The translations under genes were made by a program, and so were the position numbers. Positions 1-9,999 of a stretch of 64,000 nt of DNA are shown piece after piece; within the stretch, counting starts at the first letter, position 1, and each line of letters begins with the position of its first letter. Source of the DNA: Chrysophaeum taylorii (lineage: Eukaryota > Sar > Pelagophyceae > Pelagomonadales > Pelagomonadaceae); contig JAQMWT010000330.1 in NCBI GenBank assembly GCA_029834535.1, positions 372,001 through 436,000 on the forward strand. The letters run 5' to 3'. The notes beneath the pieces were generated by a model that saw nothing but the letters and a program-made list of their open reading frames with translations, did no database searches and was not told the DNA's origin.

Positions 1-504
1 AATAAAGCCGCCTGGCTGCGAAGGGCCTGAATCGTCGAAATCCGCGCTCTCCGGGCGATTCTGCTAGTGTTTCGGTTATAGGCTTTGTCATTCAAGGCGT
101 CATTTGCGAACAGCCAAGGTCAGGATCACCGACAAGAAGTGGCGTGCGGTAAAAAGCTACGGGAAGAGAAGAGGAGTTCGGGCTATTTGTCACTTGGCGT
201 GATCAACTGGTTCGGTCCTCGATTTGGTGCGCGCGGATGGGTTTCCGTGGGCCGAAGGCATGTGCTCGCAAGCGGCTCTGAATGGCGAGCCCGTAGTCCA
301 AAGAGTGGGTGCGTGCCAAAGACTTTCTCTGGGACGAAGAGCCGTGCTCTTCGGGGCTTTCCCCAGGGCGTGCGCTCTATTGCTACTCGTGCCAATACCT
401 GAACGAATGATGGCCATGCGAAGAGGCCAGGCTTCATGTTCATCACGCGTCGTACATTACCCTTACCCTGATCGCCGACCGCATGGTTGCGATGGAGGAC
501 GGTG
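1..504. other. No recognisable gene (window edge)
   Basis: Several overlapping open frames exist on both strands, but none shows a domain, a biased codon pattern or a similarity to anything else in the window. They look like chance frames in GC-rich DNA. The stretch may belong to the 5' part of the repeat that becomes recognisable from about 505. Confidence 0.4.
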
Positions 505-820
505 CCTCATGAATCCTGAGCCTTGCGAGGGCATCCGCCCTCCCGGCGTAGGTTGGCACCTATTCGCCTCCCGGGCGGGCCGGTTGGCAGCCGGAACGTT
601 CGCAGTGGGACGGGGTATGGCCGGGGGGCGCAGACGGAAGGTTATCGACGAGTTGGTTGTCAGTCACATCGCGGTCTCCTCGTCGCATGGCGACAAGCTT
701 GATGATCACTCTCCGCCGACCCACCTTTCGGCGCCCCTCGTCTACAGGCCCGCGATTCCGGACTGGCTCCTGTCGGTCCGGCCTGGCTCCCATGCTCGGG
801 AGAGGTCTGAAGTTAGTTAA
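505..820 (+). repeat. SINE-like dispersed repeat, copy A
   Basis: This copy matches 13,270-13,485 (same strand) over its last 200 bp and 19,222-19,440 (opposite strand) over its 5' and middle part. It ends in a GTTAGTTA tail. The last ~65 bp (ctggctcctg ... gagaggtctgaagttagtta) are also the 3' end of a LINE fragment at 50,238-50,431. Sharing only a 3' tail with a LINE is the usual hallmark of a SINE moved by LINE machinery. I cannot see a clear tRNA-type A/B box, so the class of the 5' head is unknown. Confidence 0.6.
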
Positions 821-1337
821 GTTACGCGTCGTCTCCGCCTCCTTCCTCCCCGCAGCAATCCATTCCACCCACCCGTCATCCATCCTCGGACCCTATACGT
901 TATACCGGTTCGTACTTCACACACTTTTTCGAAACTTTGCTCAAATACACATCACATTCGTTCGAATCAAAAGCCCCCAGCGCAGGGCTGCACCTTGACG
1001 TCAAGGTCGTCAACATTTTGACGTCAAACACCGTTAATGTTGACCTTGACGTTTTCGTGACTTGTTGTGACCACTTTTAGCGAGCTGGTCACGGTCACGG
1101 GATTTTTACGTGACGTCGTCGTCGGCGAAGACGGAATCGGCTCCAGTGCATGTATGCCAGCTCGTGTTGGACGAGGATGTCAGCGGGGCGGAGGAGGAGG
1201 AATACGACGCGAGGCAGTACATTCCACCGGAGCAGTATCGGGATAACACGCCCGCCCGGGAAAGAAAGCCGGGAGGAGAGCGGCGCCTTCTGGGGTTTGG
1301 AGGCACGTTAAGCGCCTGACAGGGGATCACCCAGAGC

Positions 1338-3666
1338 GTGCGAAGAAAGACTCGGACTGCAGTAAAAGGACGCACTGCTGCATCTTTCGCGATCCGACGA
1401 GCGGCAGGACGTGTTACGACCTGCTGCGATGCCAAAAACACAAGAAGAAGGGGATTTGGAATACGACGGCGGGGCTGGCGCACTTCGAGAAGGCGCACCC
1501 GGACTCCGAGGTTGGTTGGAACCAGGCGGAGAAACGGAAAGTGAGGGAGGATTGTCAGAAGCGTTGGAAGTTGCCGCAGACGAATCCGCGGTGAGGAGGA
1601 AGACCGGGGGTACTCTGGACAGCTACATTTCGGTGACGACAGGTTCCTCCAACAGGAAAGCTGTCGCGCTCGGTTTCACAGCTCGGCATGTTGTCTTTGG
1701 CGCGCAAAAAGTGTCGATGGTTGCGGTGAACTACCGATACTTTCGGGAAATAAATCAGACCTACTTTCAACTAGGCAGCAGCAGAGGCGGTTCGTGTCCA
1801 CACTTCCATCGCAATGGGCTCGGGTTCTGGGTTAAAGCTGAGTTCATGAACTTCGTGCGGTGATGAAACATATCTTTGAGGTCGAAGTCGGAGCCGCCGC
1901 CGAGGGAAACCCCTTCGTGCAGTCGATACATGACGGCGGCACACTCAAGGACCACCACAAGAAGCGTGTCGCTGTCGGTATCCAGTTTATTCCGAAGGAG
2001 TGGGCTCGCAACCTCGTCATCTGGGTGGGGTTCCGAACGGTGACCGACTGGGCGAAGCAGACAACGGAGCGCGCTCTCGAGGAGATTCACATCAACATCA
2101 CGGGCGTGTCATACAGAACCGCCGTCGCGAACGTCGTCTCCGACCAGGCTGCGTTGGGTGTCGCCGAAGAAGTAAACTTGATCGGCGACGTCTGCGACAT
2201 GCACAAGGTGAGTAAGATCTCGCGATCCTGCGTCGGAGATCTGACGCGGTCAAAAAACAAGAAGATCATCAACCGTTTTTTTCCCCGAGGGCCAGGCTAT
2301 CATGCAGTTGGCTCACGACATCGCGAAGCACTTCTCCTACGGGACCGATCGCACAGACGCTCTCTTCAAACTGTGCAAGCTCACCCACTGCCCTCGCATC
2401 AAGCCCAAGCTCGACCTGAACGGCACCCGCGTCTCTGCGCGCCACGCTCTCCTGCGCTCTGTGCTCCAATTGACGAAAGCCCTCCACATCTACGCGGTCC
2501 AACACAAGAAAATCGATTGGGCGGCCACCGAAGAGGACTTCGAGACGATGGCGGAGTTCGAGGCCATCACGAATATCACCGACACCGCCGAAAAGCTCGT
2601 CCAACTATGAGGGCCTCTTCATGGGCGCGGTCTCGTGCGAGCTCAAGCGCCAGATGATCACCAAGCTGGAAGCGGATAGTTTCTCGCTCATCGATTACGA
2701 GGGCGACACCACGGGCCGCACGCTCCCTCGTCGCATCAAGGCCATCGATGATTTTTTCACCGAAACCGGCAAGGAGTGCCACAGGCGCGCCATCCTCGAA
2801 GCTCAGCGACGCTACTGCGGGAACAAGGGCGAGTCGATCATTCCTTTCTTGGAGTACAATCAGAGATCCGATCGCGAGCTCATTGCTGCTCTGCTCGACT
2901 TCCGCACCATCAGGATTAAGCCCAAAGCCATTCCCCACCTGAAGAAGCTGTATGTCGAGTACGGCAACGATATCCATGCCCAGCGGCTCGAGCAAAAGGC
3001 TGCAGCTGCGGCGACGTCTACGCAAAAGGATGCTGGTGCCGCTGGTGCTGCGGACGAGACTCTTGTTACTGCCGATGGCGGCATGGACACTTGCGCGGAT
3101 GCGGCCGTGGATAATGGCGGCATGTTAAATTTTGGGTTGTGGGGCGATACGTTGCAGGTGGCGGATCCGGAGCCGACGCCGACACCAGCGGAGGAAGAGA
3201 CGGCTGTGGATTTTGGCGAGGAGTTTAACGAGTCGTTCCCCCGGTGGATCAGGTTCGCGAGCCTAATCAAATGGATGCAGGAGTTTCCGGCGGAGCTCAA
3301 AGACTGTACCCAGCCTCTTGACGTTGTTGATGATCTCCTTCCACTACACGTCGGCAAGCTCTACCAACGTGCGGAGCAGAACCCCGACCTTGGCTTATTT
3401 CCCAAACTTGTCGTTGCCTCGCGCGGTGCTATCGGGGTGCTACCGGCCGAAAGCTTTTGCGAGCGCGTCATCTCCGCTGGAAACACTTTCACGGACGACA
3501 AGAGCACTTGCCTAGGCTCTGAGATATATCTGAGATGCCGACAGTCCTCCGCGTTAATCGGGAGTTTATGGAACGGGCACGAGAGAAGTACGCGAACACC
3601 AAGCTCATCTCCAAGCACCATGAGATTTCGGACGAGAATAACGACGCTATCGACCTGGCCTCTTAA
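1338..3666 (+). pseudogene. hAT transposase (BED finger + C-terminal dimerisation region), damaged
   Basis: The N-terminal part (about 1340-1590) reads as a BED-type zinc finger, with spaced cysteines followed by TAGLAHFEKAHP. The central part reaches CDMHK at 2192-2207, where a GTGAGT...CCAG intron (2208-2295, 88 bp) interrupts; the next exon continues AIMQLAHDIAKHF in frame, giving the hAT C-x2-H motif. The C-terminus has the diagnostic hAT dimerisation pattern LPAESFCERVISAGN, then LRVNREFMERAR. At least two frame breaks separate these blocks (near 2606 and near 3535), so this copy probably makes no full protein. A related C-terminus lies at 28,991-29,420 on the other strand. Confidence 0.85.
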
Positions 3667-3782
3667 CTCGTCTCTCGTACCTCCCTCCGCCTGCTGAAGC
3701 ACAAGAAAACACACTTTAAAAGAATGGCATTATTGGGTAATACGGGATATGGTGGGCTTGGGTGGAAAAGGCTTTAGACGAG

Positions 3783-3862
3783 TTGAGGCGAGGAAGACGC
3801 AAACAGCGCGTGTGGGACGTTTTTGAGGCGAGGAAGACGCTACCTGCGCGTTTGGGACGTTT
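3783..3862. repeat. 40-bp tandem repeat, two copies
   Basis: Two neighbouring copies of a unit beginning ttgaggcgaggaagacgc and ending tgggacgttt, with a few differences. It lies in the right subterminal region of the hAT element. Confidence 0.85.
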
Positions 3863-4060
3863 CCAGCCTCAGCCGGCCTCTGTCGGCCGCTTGTTGCCGC
3901 TTTTCTCTTTTTCGTGATGTTGACTTTGACTTGACCATCATGAAGGCAGTCATACTGAAAGTTGATTTTGACGTTTACCAGATCTGACCCCTGTCATCGT
4001 GACGTCAAAGTCAAGATTTTTGATGTGACTAAACTTTCGAGTCACGGTGCAGCCCCAGCG

Positions 4061-4879
4061 TCACACCCCTCTTTAATAATTTCCAAAAACATTTCGTCTC
4101 AGTTCACCTCCAAACTGCACTCGTTAGCTCTTTACTGTGATAGAAGATTCAACTTGCGTCAATTTAACGAAATGTGATTCTGACATCATTGTGAATCAAA
4201 TTTCTTCGAAGCAAAAGAACGAACCTTCGAGCAATGGATGGAAAGTGTGGCGTCCGAAACAGCGTCAGAGTCGTCGAACCCGTGCGTACGAAGACAACGC
4301 AACTCCTAGATAACGGCGTATCAACGCTTCGAAAAATTTGGGTTGACACGTTCAGTAAGAAGAAAATGCATGTGTCGTGTTGTTTTCGCTTGTTGGCTAT
4401 CGCGGCCGCCGTGGATTTGTCGACCGAGTCGAAACTCTCCGCGCACTCAACGTAGCTTTGGAAGAGCCGACACGAGACTTCGCGCATGGGCTGCTTCAAA
4501 GCCGGGGATTCGACGAATCGTACTCGTGCTCGTACTACGCAACCACGCCCGTCCTCGAATATGTCGCGGCCTCCTACTCGTTTGACACAGACGCGTCGGA
4601 CGACGGTACCTAAGTACGCTTTCTTCTCTGGCATCACACGACATAAACCGCGATTGGTGCGGGTTGCTGACTTGCCACACCGCTCCAGATGATCATCCAC
4701 TTGCAGCGCATCTTTTTTCTTTCACTTACCCCCCCTAAATGCCGACTTCCTTCTTGTTTTTAACACCGGCACGGTTTGACTGACTGACTGACTGACTAAC
4801 AGATTGACATTAGGAGCCTGCTCGAGACTCCTCTTCGCCCCACTGGTCACGGGAATGGTAAATAGAAGCAATTCGAGTC
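4061..4879. other. Intergenic stretch; short (TGAC)n run
   Basis: Frames of up to about 180 codons on the - strand and 70-80 codons on + show no recognisable domain and overlap one another. A short (TGAC)n microsatellite lies near 4780-4797. I see no RNA gene here. Confidence 0.4.
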
Positions 4880-6193
4880 ATGGGGGCTTGCGTGCGTATA
4901 TTGGGCGTGCATCAGATTGATTCTAAGGGGCGACCGACTTTTTTTTGCACGAGTCGCAGAAAGACTGTGGTGTGTAGGCTTACCCCTCGAGCTCCTAGAG
5001 TGATGCTGCAGCGGCTGGGCACTGAGTACCACGCGACGCTGAGCGCCGCGCAGTTGGCGACGTCGGCCCCGCCTGCGGGTCGGTACTATCGTCTGTCCGA
5101 GGTGGCGAAGCACCGGAGTCGCGATGATGCGTGGATAGTCGTGGACGAGCGCGTGTACGACATAACGCGGTTCGTTGCGAACCACCCCGGATGGAGCCAG
5201 GCCGGGCAGACGTCGACGATTCTGGCGATCATGCGGAACATTGGGACGGACTGCTCTGAGGAGTTTCACCAGGTACACACCGAGTCGGCCAAAGCTCTGC
5301 TCCCTCAGTATTTCGTCGGTTACCTCGCGTCGAGGTCGCAGCTGCCGGGAGACGTTTTGGACGCCATCCTGAGCTTCGCGCACTGGAGGGACGCCGTGGG
5401 GTTTCGGGTGTGCAGGAGGGTGCGGTCTGCACCGCTCCAAGTCGACGGCCGCGACTTGGTTGCTGCGGGGGGCGTGACGATCGAGGGGAGGGTTGTGACA
5501 AAGGACGAGACGCAGGGTCTCGGCGAAGCGCGGATCGCAGCCCCCCTCGAGGCCATTGGGGTGTTGCATTTCAAAATTCGCACGCTCCGTAGTCTGCGGC
5601 TCTTCGTGGGGGTCCGCGCGGCCGACGGCCGGTCGTGCGCTTTTGATTGCGCCGCCGCCGTCCACGTCGACGGCGCGCCAGCATCTTACGGAGAACGCGT
5701 CTCCCCGGGGAGCGTCGTCTCGATGGCCTGGCGCGACGCGGGCCTCGTCTTTGCGGTCGACGGCCGGTCCCTGGGCAAGGCCCACACCCTTCGCGGTCCG
5801 CTCTCCCCTTTCGTCAAATTCGAGAACGCCCCGGGCGACTCGGTCGAGCTCGTCTACGCGCGCCTCGAGCTAAAAGATGCGGGCGTCGCCCGGCCCCACG
5901 CCCTGGACCACCGCATCGTTGTCAAGATGTTGGGCCCCGAGGCGACCAACTTCGCCTCCTTTAATCTCGATCCCCGCCGCGCTACCGTCGCAAAGCTCAA
6001 ACGTCTCCTCAAGATTGTCCTCCGTTCGAGATTCGGCAACAACGCGGTCCCTCCCGACGCCGATCTCGACATCCTCATCCACGGCTTTGTCGTCGACCAA
6101 GACGACCTCACTCTCGCCGACCTGGGCGTCTTTTTCATCGGCACCACCCAGAACTGTGACATCTACGCCAACCTCCCCCACACCGTCAGCTAA
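4880..6193 (+). CDS. Cytochrome b5 / SPRY-like / ubiquitin-like fusion protein
   Basis: Single-exon gene of 437 codons. A second in-frame ATG at 5003 lies closer to the first domain and may be the true start (396 aa). Counting from 5003, residues ~27-105 are a cytochrome b5-like haem domain: YYRLSEV, DERVYDITRF, the first haem His in NHPGW, and the second in HQVHTESAKALLPQYF. The classic HPGG is HPGW here. Residues ~165-290 look like a SPRY/B30.2-type beta-sandwich (GVLHFKI, LFVGVRAADG, SMAWRDAGLVFAVDGR). The last ~90 residues resemble a ubiquitin-like fold (ILIHGFVVDQDDLTLADLGV), without a C-terminal diglycine. No signal peptide or membrane anchor is visible, so a soluble protein is expected. 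Haem domain: confident; the other two domains are inferred from pattern only. The combination is unusual. Confidence 0.8.
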   Translation: MGACVRILGVHQIDSKGRPTFFCTSRRKTVVCRLTPRAPRVMLQRLGTEYHATLSAAQLATSAPPAGRYYRLSEVAKHRSRDDAWIVVDERVYDITRFVANHPGWSQAGQTSTILAIMRNIGTDCSEEFHQVHTESAKALLPQYFVGYLASRSQLPGDVLDAILSFAHWRDAVGFRVCRRVRSAPLQVDGRDLVAAGGVTIEGRVVTKDETQGLGEARIAAPLEAIGVLHFKIRTLRSLRLFVGVRAADGRSCAFDCAAAVHVDGAPASYGERVSPGSVVSMAWRDAGLVFAVDGRSLGKAHTLRGPLSPFVKFENAPGDSVELVYARLELKDAGVARPHALDHRIVVKMLGPEATNFASFNLDPRRATVAKLKRLLKIVLRSRFGNNAVPPDADLDILIHGFVVDQDDLTLADLGVFFIGTTQNCDIYANLPHTVS

Positions 6194-6221
6194 CTGCGCG
6201 CCCCTGTGCCCTAATTGGAAG

Positions 6222-6274
6222 TCTCTCCCCCCTTTCTCCCCCCTTTCTCCCCCCTTTCTCCCCCCTTTCTCCCG
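6222..6274. repeat. C/T-rich minisatellite
   Basis: About five copies of a 10-12-bp unit, ccccctttctc, sit between the b5 fusion gene and the sulfatase gene, upstream of the sulfatase ATG. Confidence 0.9.
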
Positions 6275-6360
6275 AGTAGTACAATATCGACTGGTCCTCC
6301 GCTTTTTGCATTGTGCTTGCAGGCGCATCCATATCTCTCACGCGCGAAGAGTCTTTTAGA

Positions 6361-7944
6361 ATGGCGTTGTTGTTGTCACGAGTCGCGGGACTCTTTGTGG
6401 TCGCCTCCGGCGACAACAAGAAGAACGTGCTGCTCCTGGTGGCCGACGATCTACGTCCCGAGCTCGGGGCATATGGGTCGTCGTGGATGGTGACGCCGCA
6501 CTTGGACGCACTAGCGCGGGAGTCCTTGGTGTTCGATGCTGCGTTCAGCAACTTTGCAATATGCTCGCCAAGCCGGAACTCGTGGATGTCGGGGCGCATG
6601 CCCGACATTACGCGGACCTGGAACTTCATCGACGATTTCCGGCACTCGGGTCAGTCGCGGTTGGCCTCGGGCGAAGAATGGACGTCGCTGCCGCAGTTTT
6701 TCAAGAGCAAGAACTACTCGACGCTCGGCCACGGGAAACTGTATCATCCTGGGAAGCCCCCGAACAACGACGAGCCCTATTCGTGGACGGATCCCTACGT
6801 CGAACTAGTCACGACATCTTGCGGCAACGGCGAACATTTTTGCCCGCGCGAGGGCGCTTCCGACGACGAGTTTTCTGACTACAACACGACAATTCGAGCG
6901 TTGGAAAGGCTCCAAGCTGCGACCGCGCCGTGGTTCGTGGGGCTCGGGCTCCACTTCCCGCACTTGAGCTGGGCGACGCCGCTGTGGTGCGTGGACGCGT
7001 ACGAGAACGCGACTATAGAGATTGCGAAGTTTCGGGACTCGCCCGAGGGCTGTCCCGACGTCGCCTTCACCGCCGAGATCGACGGCGCGGAGAACATCAA
7101 ACTCAACATGTCGGACTTTCCGACGACGACGACAAATATGGAAGGCGTCCACACCTTTCCCGTGCCTATACCCGGAAACAACAGCGTGCCGCCCGAGGTC
7201 GACTGGCTCATGCGCCTCGGCTACTACTCGGCCGTCACCCACACCGACTGGTTGTTCGGAAAGATGATCGACGCGGCGGCGCCGACGAAAAACGAGACCG
7301 TGTTGGTCGTGACGGCCGACCACGGCTACCAACTGGGCGAGCGAGGCGAGTGGGCGAAGCACACGCTTTTCGACAACGCCTTGCGAGTCCCGCTTTTAAT
7401 TCGCGCTCCTTGGGCGCGGGAAATGATGGGCAAGCGGACTCCCGCCTACTTCGAGTTGATCGATCTCTACCGGACCTTGGTGACGCTCGCGGGCCATTCC
7501 GTTGCGGACGTCGAGCCCGACGTCGACGGGCTGGACCAGTCCGAGCTCGTCTCGGACCCCGACGCGCGGCCTTCCCGGGACGCGGCCTTCGCGCAGTACA
7601 GCCGCTGTCCCCAATCCGGAGGGGTCCCCGCCTACCACAAAAACAACTGCGAGCACGTGGTCGCCGCAAATATCTCCGTCATGGGCTACACGCTCCGCGA
7701 ACCTCTTTTTCGCTTCACCGACTGGTACGAATTCCGCAACTGCCAAGCCGACTTCGACGCGATTCTCGCCACGGAGCTCTACGCGCTCCAGCCACCCAAC
7801 GCCACCATCGACTTCGACATGGGCGACAACCGCAACCTCGCCGCCCTCGACTCCTTCGGCCCCGTCGTCGCCCGCCTCCGCGGCAAGCTCAGAACACGCT
7901 TCGACATCGGGGGAGGGTGTGGGTGCCCCCCTGCAAGACCCTAG
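6361..7944 (+). CDS. Sulfatase, iduronate-2-sulfatase-like
   Basis: Predicted 527-aa single-exon sulfatase. The ATG at 6361 is preferred because it opens a hydrophobic signal-like segment (MALLLSRVAGLFVVASG) just before the catalytic domain; the frame is open further upstream but without an ATG. Residues 26-34 (LLVADDLRP) supply the metal-binding Asp pair. C68 in CSPSRNSW is the C-x-P-S-R site that is oxidised to formylglycine in type I sulfatases. TADHGYQLGERGEWAKHTLF is the distal metal/substrate motif, with the spacing seen in iduronate-2-sulfatases. HGKLYHPGKP also matches that subfamily. Such enzymes hydrolyse sulfate esters of polysaccharides in the secretory or lysosomal system or outside the cell. 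An alga may use it on its own or on environmental sulfated glycans (inference). The next gene starts 12 bp after the stop. Confidence 0.92.
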   Translation: MALLLSRVAGLFVVASGDNKKNVLLLVADDLRPELGAYGSSWMVTPHLDALARESLVFDAAFSNFAICSPSRNSWMSGRMPDITRTWNFIDDFRHSGQSRLASGEEWTSLPQFFKSKNYSTLGHGKLYHPGKPPNNDEPYSWTDPYVELVTTSCGNGEHFCPREGASDDEFSDYNTTIRALERLQAATAPWFVGLGLHFPHLSWATPLWCVDAYENATIEIAKFRDSPEGCPDVAFTAEIDGAENIKLNMSDFPTTTTNMEGVHTFPVPIPGNNSVPPEVDWLMRLGYYSAVTHTDWLFGKMIDAAAPTKNETVLVVTADHGYQLGERGEWAKHTLFDNALRVPLLIRAPWAREMMGKRTPAYFELIDLYRTLVTLAGHSVADVEPDVDGLDQSELVSDPDARPSRDAAFAQYSRCPQSGGVPAYHKNNCEHVVAANISVMGYTLREPLFRFTDWYEFRNCQADFDAILATELYALQPPNATIDFDMGDNRNLAALDSFGPVVARLRGKLRTRFDIGGGCGCPPARP

Positions 7945-7956
7945 CTACGGCGTAAA

Positions 7957-9165
7957 ATGATAAAACTGCTCTCTGCTGCTGCTCCTGCTGCTGCTGCTGC
8001 TGGTGGTGCTACGAACAGTACCACAAACACGACGGCTCACGACGACAATGCGCAGGCTTTGTTCGACGATGCGGTCCTGGTGAGCATCGTGATGGCCGCT
8101 ATGCGGAGCATGCTTCGCGTCGCGATCATAGGGTCGATCGGGGGCGCGCTCGCGATTTGCGAGGTCCTCGACACCCACGCCCGCAAGAGCCTCGCGCGGC
8201 TCCTAACGTACGCGCTCCTTCCGCTGTTGCTGTTCACCAAGGGGAGCGCGGCGGTGAACCGCGCGATGGGCCCCGCCCTCCTCCACTGGCTGATCGTCCC
8301 GGCGTACGCGGCTATTCACGTCGGCCTCGGACTCGCGATCGCTGCGGTAACCGGATGTCGACGCCGACGCACATTTTCGCCGTTACCCTCGACCGAAAAC
8401 GAACCGCCAGACTTGCGCGGTGCCCTCGTGACCCTCGCCGTCGCCTTCCCAAACAGCGGCTCGCTTCCCCTCGCCCTCGTCGAACCGCTCTGCGCGACGA
8501 TCGGCTGCGACGTCGACGCGGCGGTCGGCTACGTATCCTTTTACATCGCCGCACTCAATCCGATTCTCTGGGTCGTGTGCCCGCGCTTGTTGTTGAGACA
8601 GTATCCAACCGATGACGCGGCTTTCTCGACGAGACGATGGCTTCAGAGCATTCCCCCCCCCGCCGTCGCGGCTGTCGGCGGTGCTTTTTTTGGCGCTGTC
8701 CCGAGGCTCTACGACCTCGCACTCAGAGACACCGTCCTCGGGAGCGCCCTCGACCTCGTCGCTAATTCGGCAGTCCCGATTGGCATCATCAACCTGGGCG
8801 CCGCTATCGCCGCCAGCGCTCGTCGCGCCAAAGACCCCGCCGCGGACGCGATAGGCGCCGCCTCTCTCGCCAAGGCGACTTTCTTCAGACTTCTTTTCGT
8901 TCCCGCGCTCTCGATCGCCGCTACTTATAACCTCAGAGCGCACAACGTCTTCATACCTAAGCGCAACATCCCGCTGGCCCTCGTCCTCATGCTCGAGAGC
9001 TGCTCCCCCCCCGCGATGCAGCTTATCATATTCCTACAGCTCTTCAACCTCACACACCTCGAAAGACCCATGGCCCAGCTCCTCGTCGTCATGTACTTGA
9101 TCTCTCTCCTCACCCTCACCGCCTGGATTGCCATCATCCTCGCCGTCCTCACCTTGAATGAATGA
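7957..9165 (+). CDS. PIN/PILS-type membrane transport protein (auxin efflux carrier family)
   Basis: A 402-aa polytopic membrane protein of the Mem_trans family. After an Ala-rich, low-complexity N-terminus (encoded by a GCT-rich repeat) come hydrophobic helices: LRVAIIGSIGGALAI, LTYALLPLLLFTK, a central region with LVTLAVAFPNSGSLPLALVE (the conserved N-x-G-x-LP-type crossover motif), and a C-terminal bundle with LMLESCSPPAMQLIIFLQLF. A hydrophilic central segment (~residues 125-145) separates the two halves, as in short PIN or PILS carriers, which place the protein at the ER or plasma membrane. The substrate is unknown; in non-plant algae it need not be auxin. It starts 12 bp behind the sulfatase stop, so its promoter must lie inside the sulfatase gene unless the two share a transcript. 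Confidence 0.88.
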   Translation: MIKLLSAAAPAAAAAGGATNSTTNTTAHDDNAQALFDDAVLVSIVMAAMRSMLRVAIIGSIGGALAICEVLDTHARKSLARLLTYALLPLLLFTKGSAAVNRAMGPALLHWLIVPAYAAIHVGLGLAIAAVTGCRRRRTFSPLPSTENEPPDLRGALVTLAVAFPNSGSLPLALVEPLCATIGCDVDAAVGYVSFYIAALNPILWVVCPRLLLRQYPTDDAAFSTRRWLQSIPPPAVAAVGGAFFGAVPRLYDLALRDTVLGSALDLVANSAVPIGIINLGAAIAASARRAKDPAADAIGAASLAKATFFRLLFVPALSIAATYNLRAHNVFIPKRNIPLALVLMLESCSPPAMQLIIFLQLFNLTHLERPMAQLLVVMYLISLLTLTAWIAIILAVLTLNE

Positions 9166-9999
9166 ACGCATATGGAAAATGATGGTCGCGCCGAGCGAGT
9201 GACGCCCGCCGTGCGCGCACGCAGCCAAGGTGTGTTTTATGTGTGAGTAAGCACACTTCTTCTTCTGTCGACGAAAGTCCACGGCACGGTATTATTATCG
9301 CCGCTGCGCTATGTGGCTCACCTCGCTGCAAACTTGCATTTGGTTCCTCGCTTGTTCCTTCCACGCTTGTTGCTTCCACGTTTCGACGACGACGACGACG
9401 CTTGTACGCAAGAAGCTCCTCGAGCCAGAGGGAGTTGCAACAAAAAACTATACACTGGCTTTGTGTGGAGCTCGGGAGTTGCGCACCATAGTAGTTATGA
9501 GCCTCGGAGTTGTAAAGCACGATGATAAAAATGAATGCAATTTTTTTGTGGCCCCTGTAGTGTCGCCTTTCTTCGTCACGGGCGATGTTCTGCTTCGATC
9601 CTGTATCGTGGTGGCGATCTTGTCTGTGTGGCTCAAAACAAACATACGCCCTTCTTCTTATTATTATTATGAGTTTCCGCCGTCCTTTTGACAACTTCCC
9701 GCCTTTTAGTTGCTTGCTTGCTTGCTTGCTTTCCACGACCCTTGTTTTTTTTTTTTTTTTTGCGTGCTGGATCATCGCATTTCACCACGGCGGCAGTAGT
9801 CATGAGCGAGTGAGTACCCAAATAATAGACGTAAGCCCTGAGAACAACTGAAGAGCGAACGAAGATGAAACTAGCGGCGCCAAGAGACATGATATTTTTC
9901 GACTGACTGCTGCCGCTGTCTCCGCTCCCGGGAGGTGCCTCCTCTTTTTTTCTAAGTCCCCGATGTGGTCAGCAGGGGAAGAGAGACACGGGCAGCACA
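9166..9999. other. Intergenic low-complexity region
   Basis: Contains (TTGC)n at about 9715-9732 and a poly-T run at about 9743-9760, which would be poly-A on the other strand. Open frames here are Lys/Arg- or Ile-rich products of this composition. No gene is supported. The sequence is less GC-rich than the genes on either side. Confidence 0.5.

Larger units (their letters stand above)
983..4052 (+). mobile_element. hAT-superfamily DNA transposon
   Basis: The element is flanked by an exact 8-bp direct repeat, ccccagcg, at 975-982 and 4053-4060, the duplication length typical of hAT. The ends are inverted: CAGGGCTGCACC...TGAC on the left, and GGGGCTGCACCGTGAC read inward from the right, the latter running a few bases into the duplication. 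Subterminal regions are rich in TTGACGTCAA-type palindromes on both sides (996-1050 and 3910-4015). A transposase of hAT type fills the interior. A 40-bp tandem repeat (3783-3862) lies between transposase and right end. Confidence 0.85.

Noticed and set aside
4164-4700. 178-codon frame on the - strand
   Set aside because: No domain, overlapping frames on both strands, atypical composition; probably chance.
6313-6360. Upstream extension of the sulfatase
   Set aside because: The frame is open but begins at GTG, and the extension would bury the signal-like sequence that starts at the 6361 ATG.
9149-9775. 208-codon frame on the - strand
   Set aside because: Lys/Arg/Ile runs come from microsatellites and poly-T; it overlaps the 3' end of the carrier gene and has no family features.
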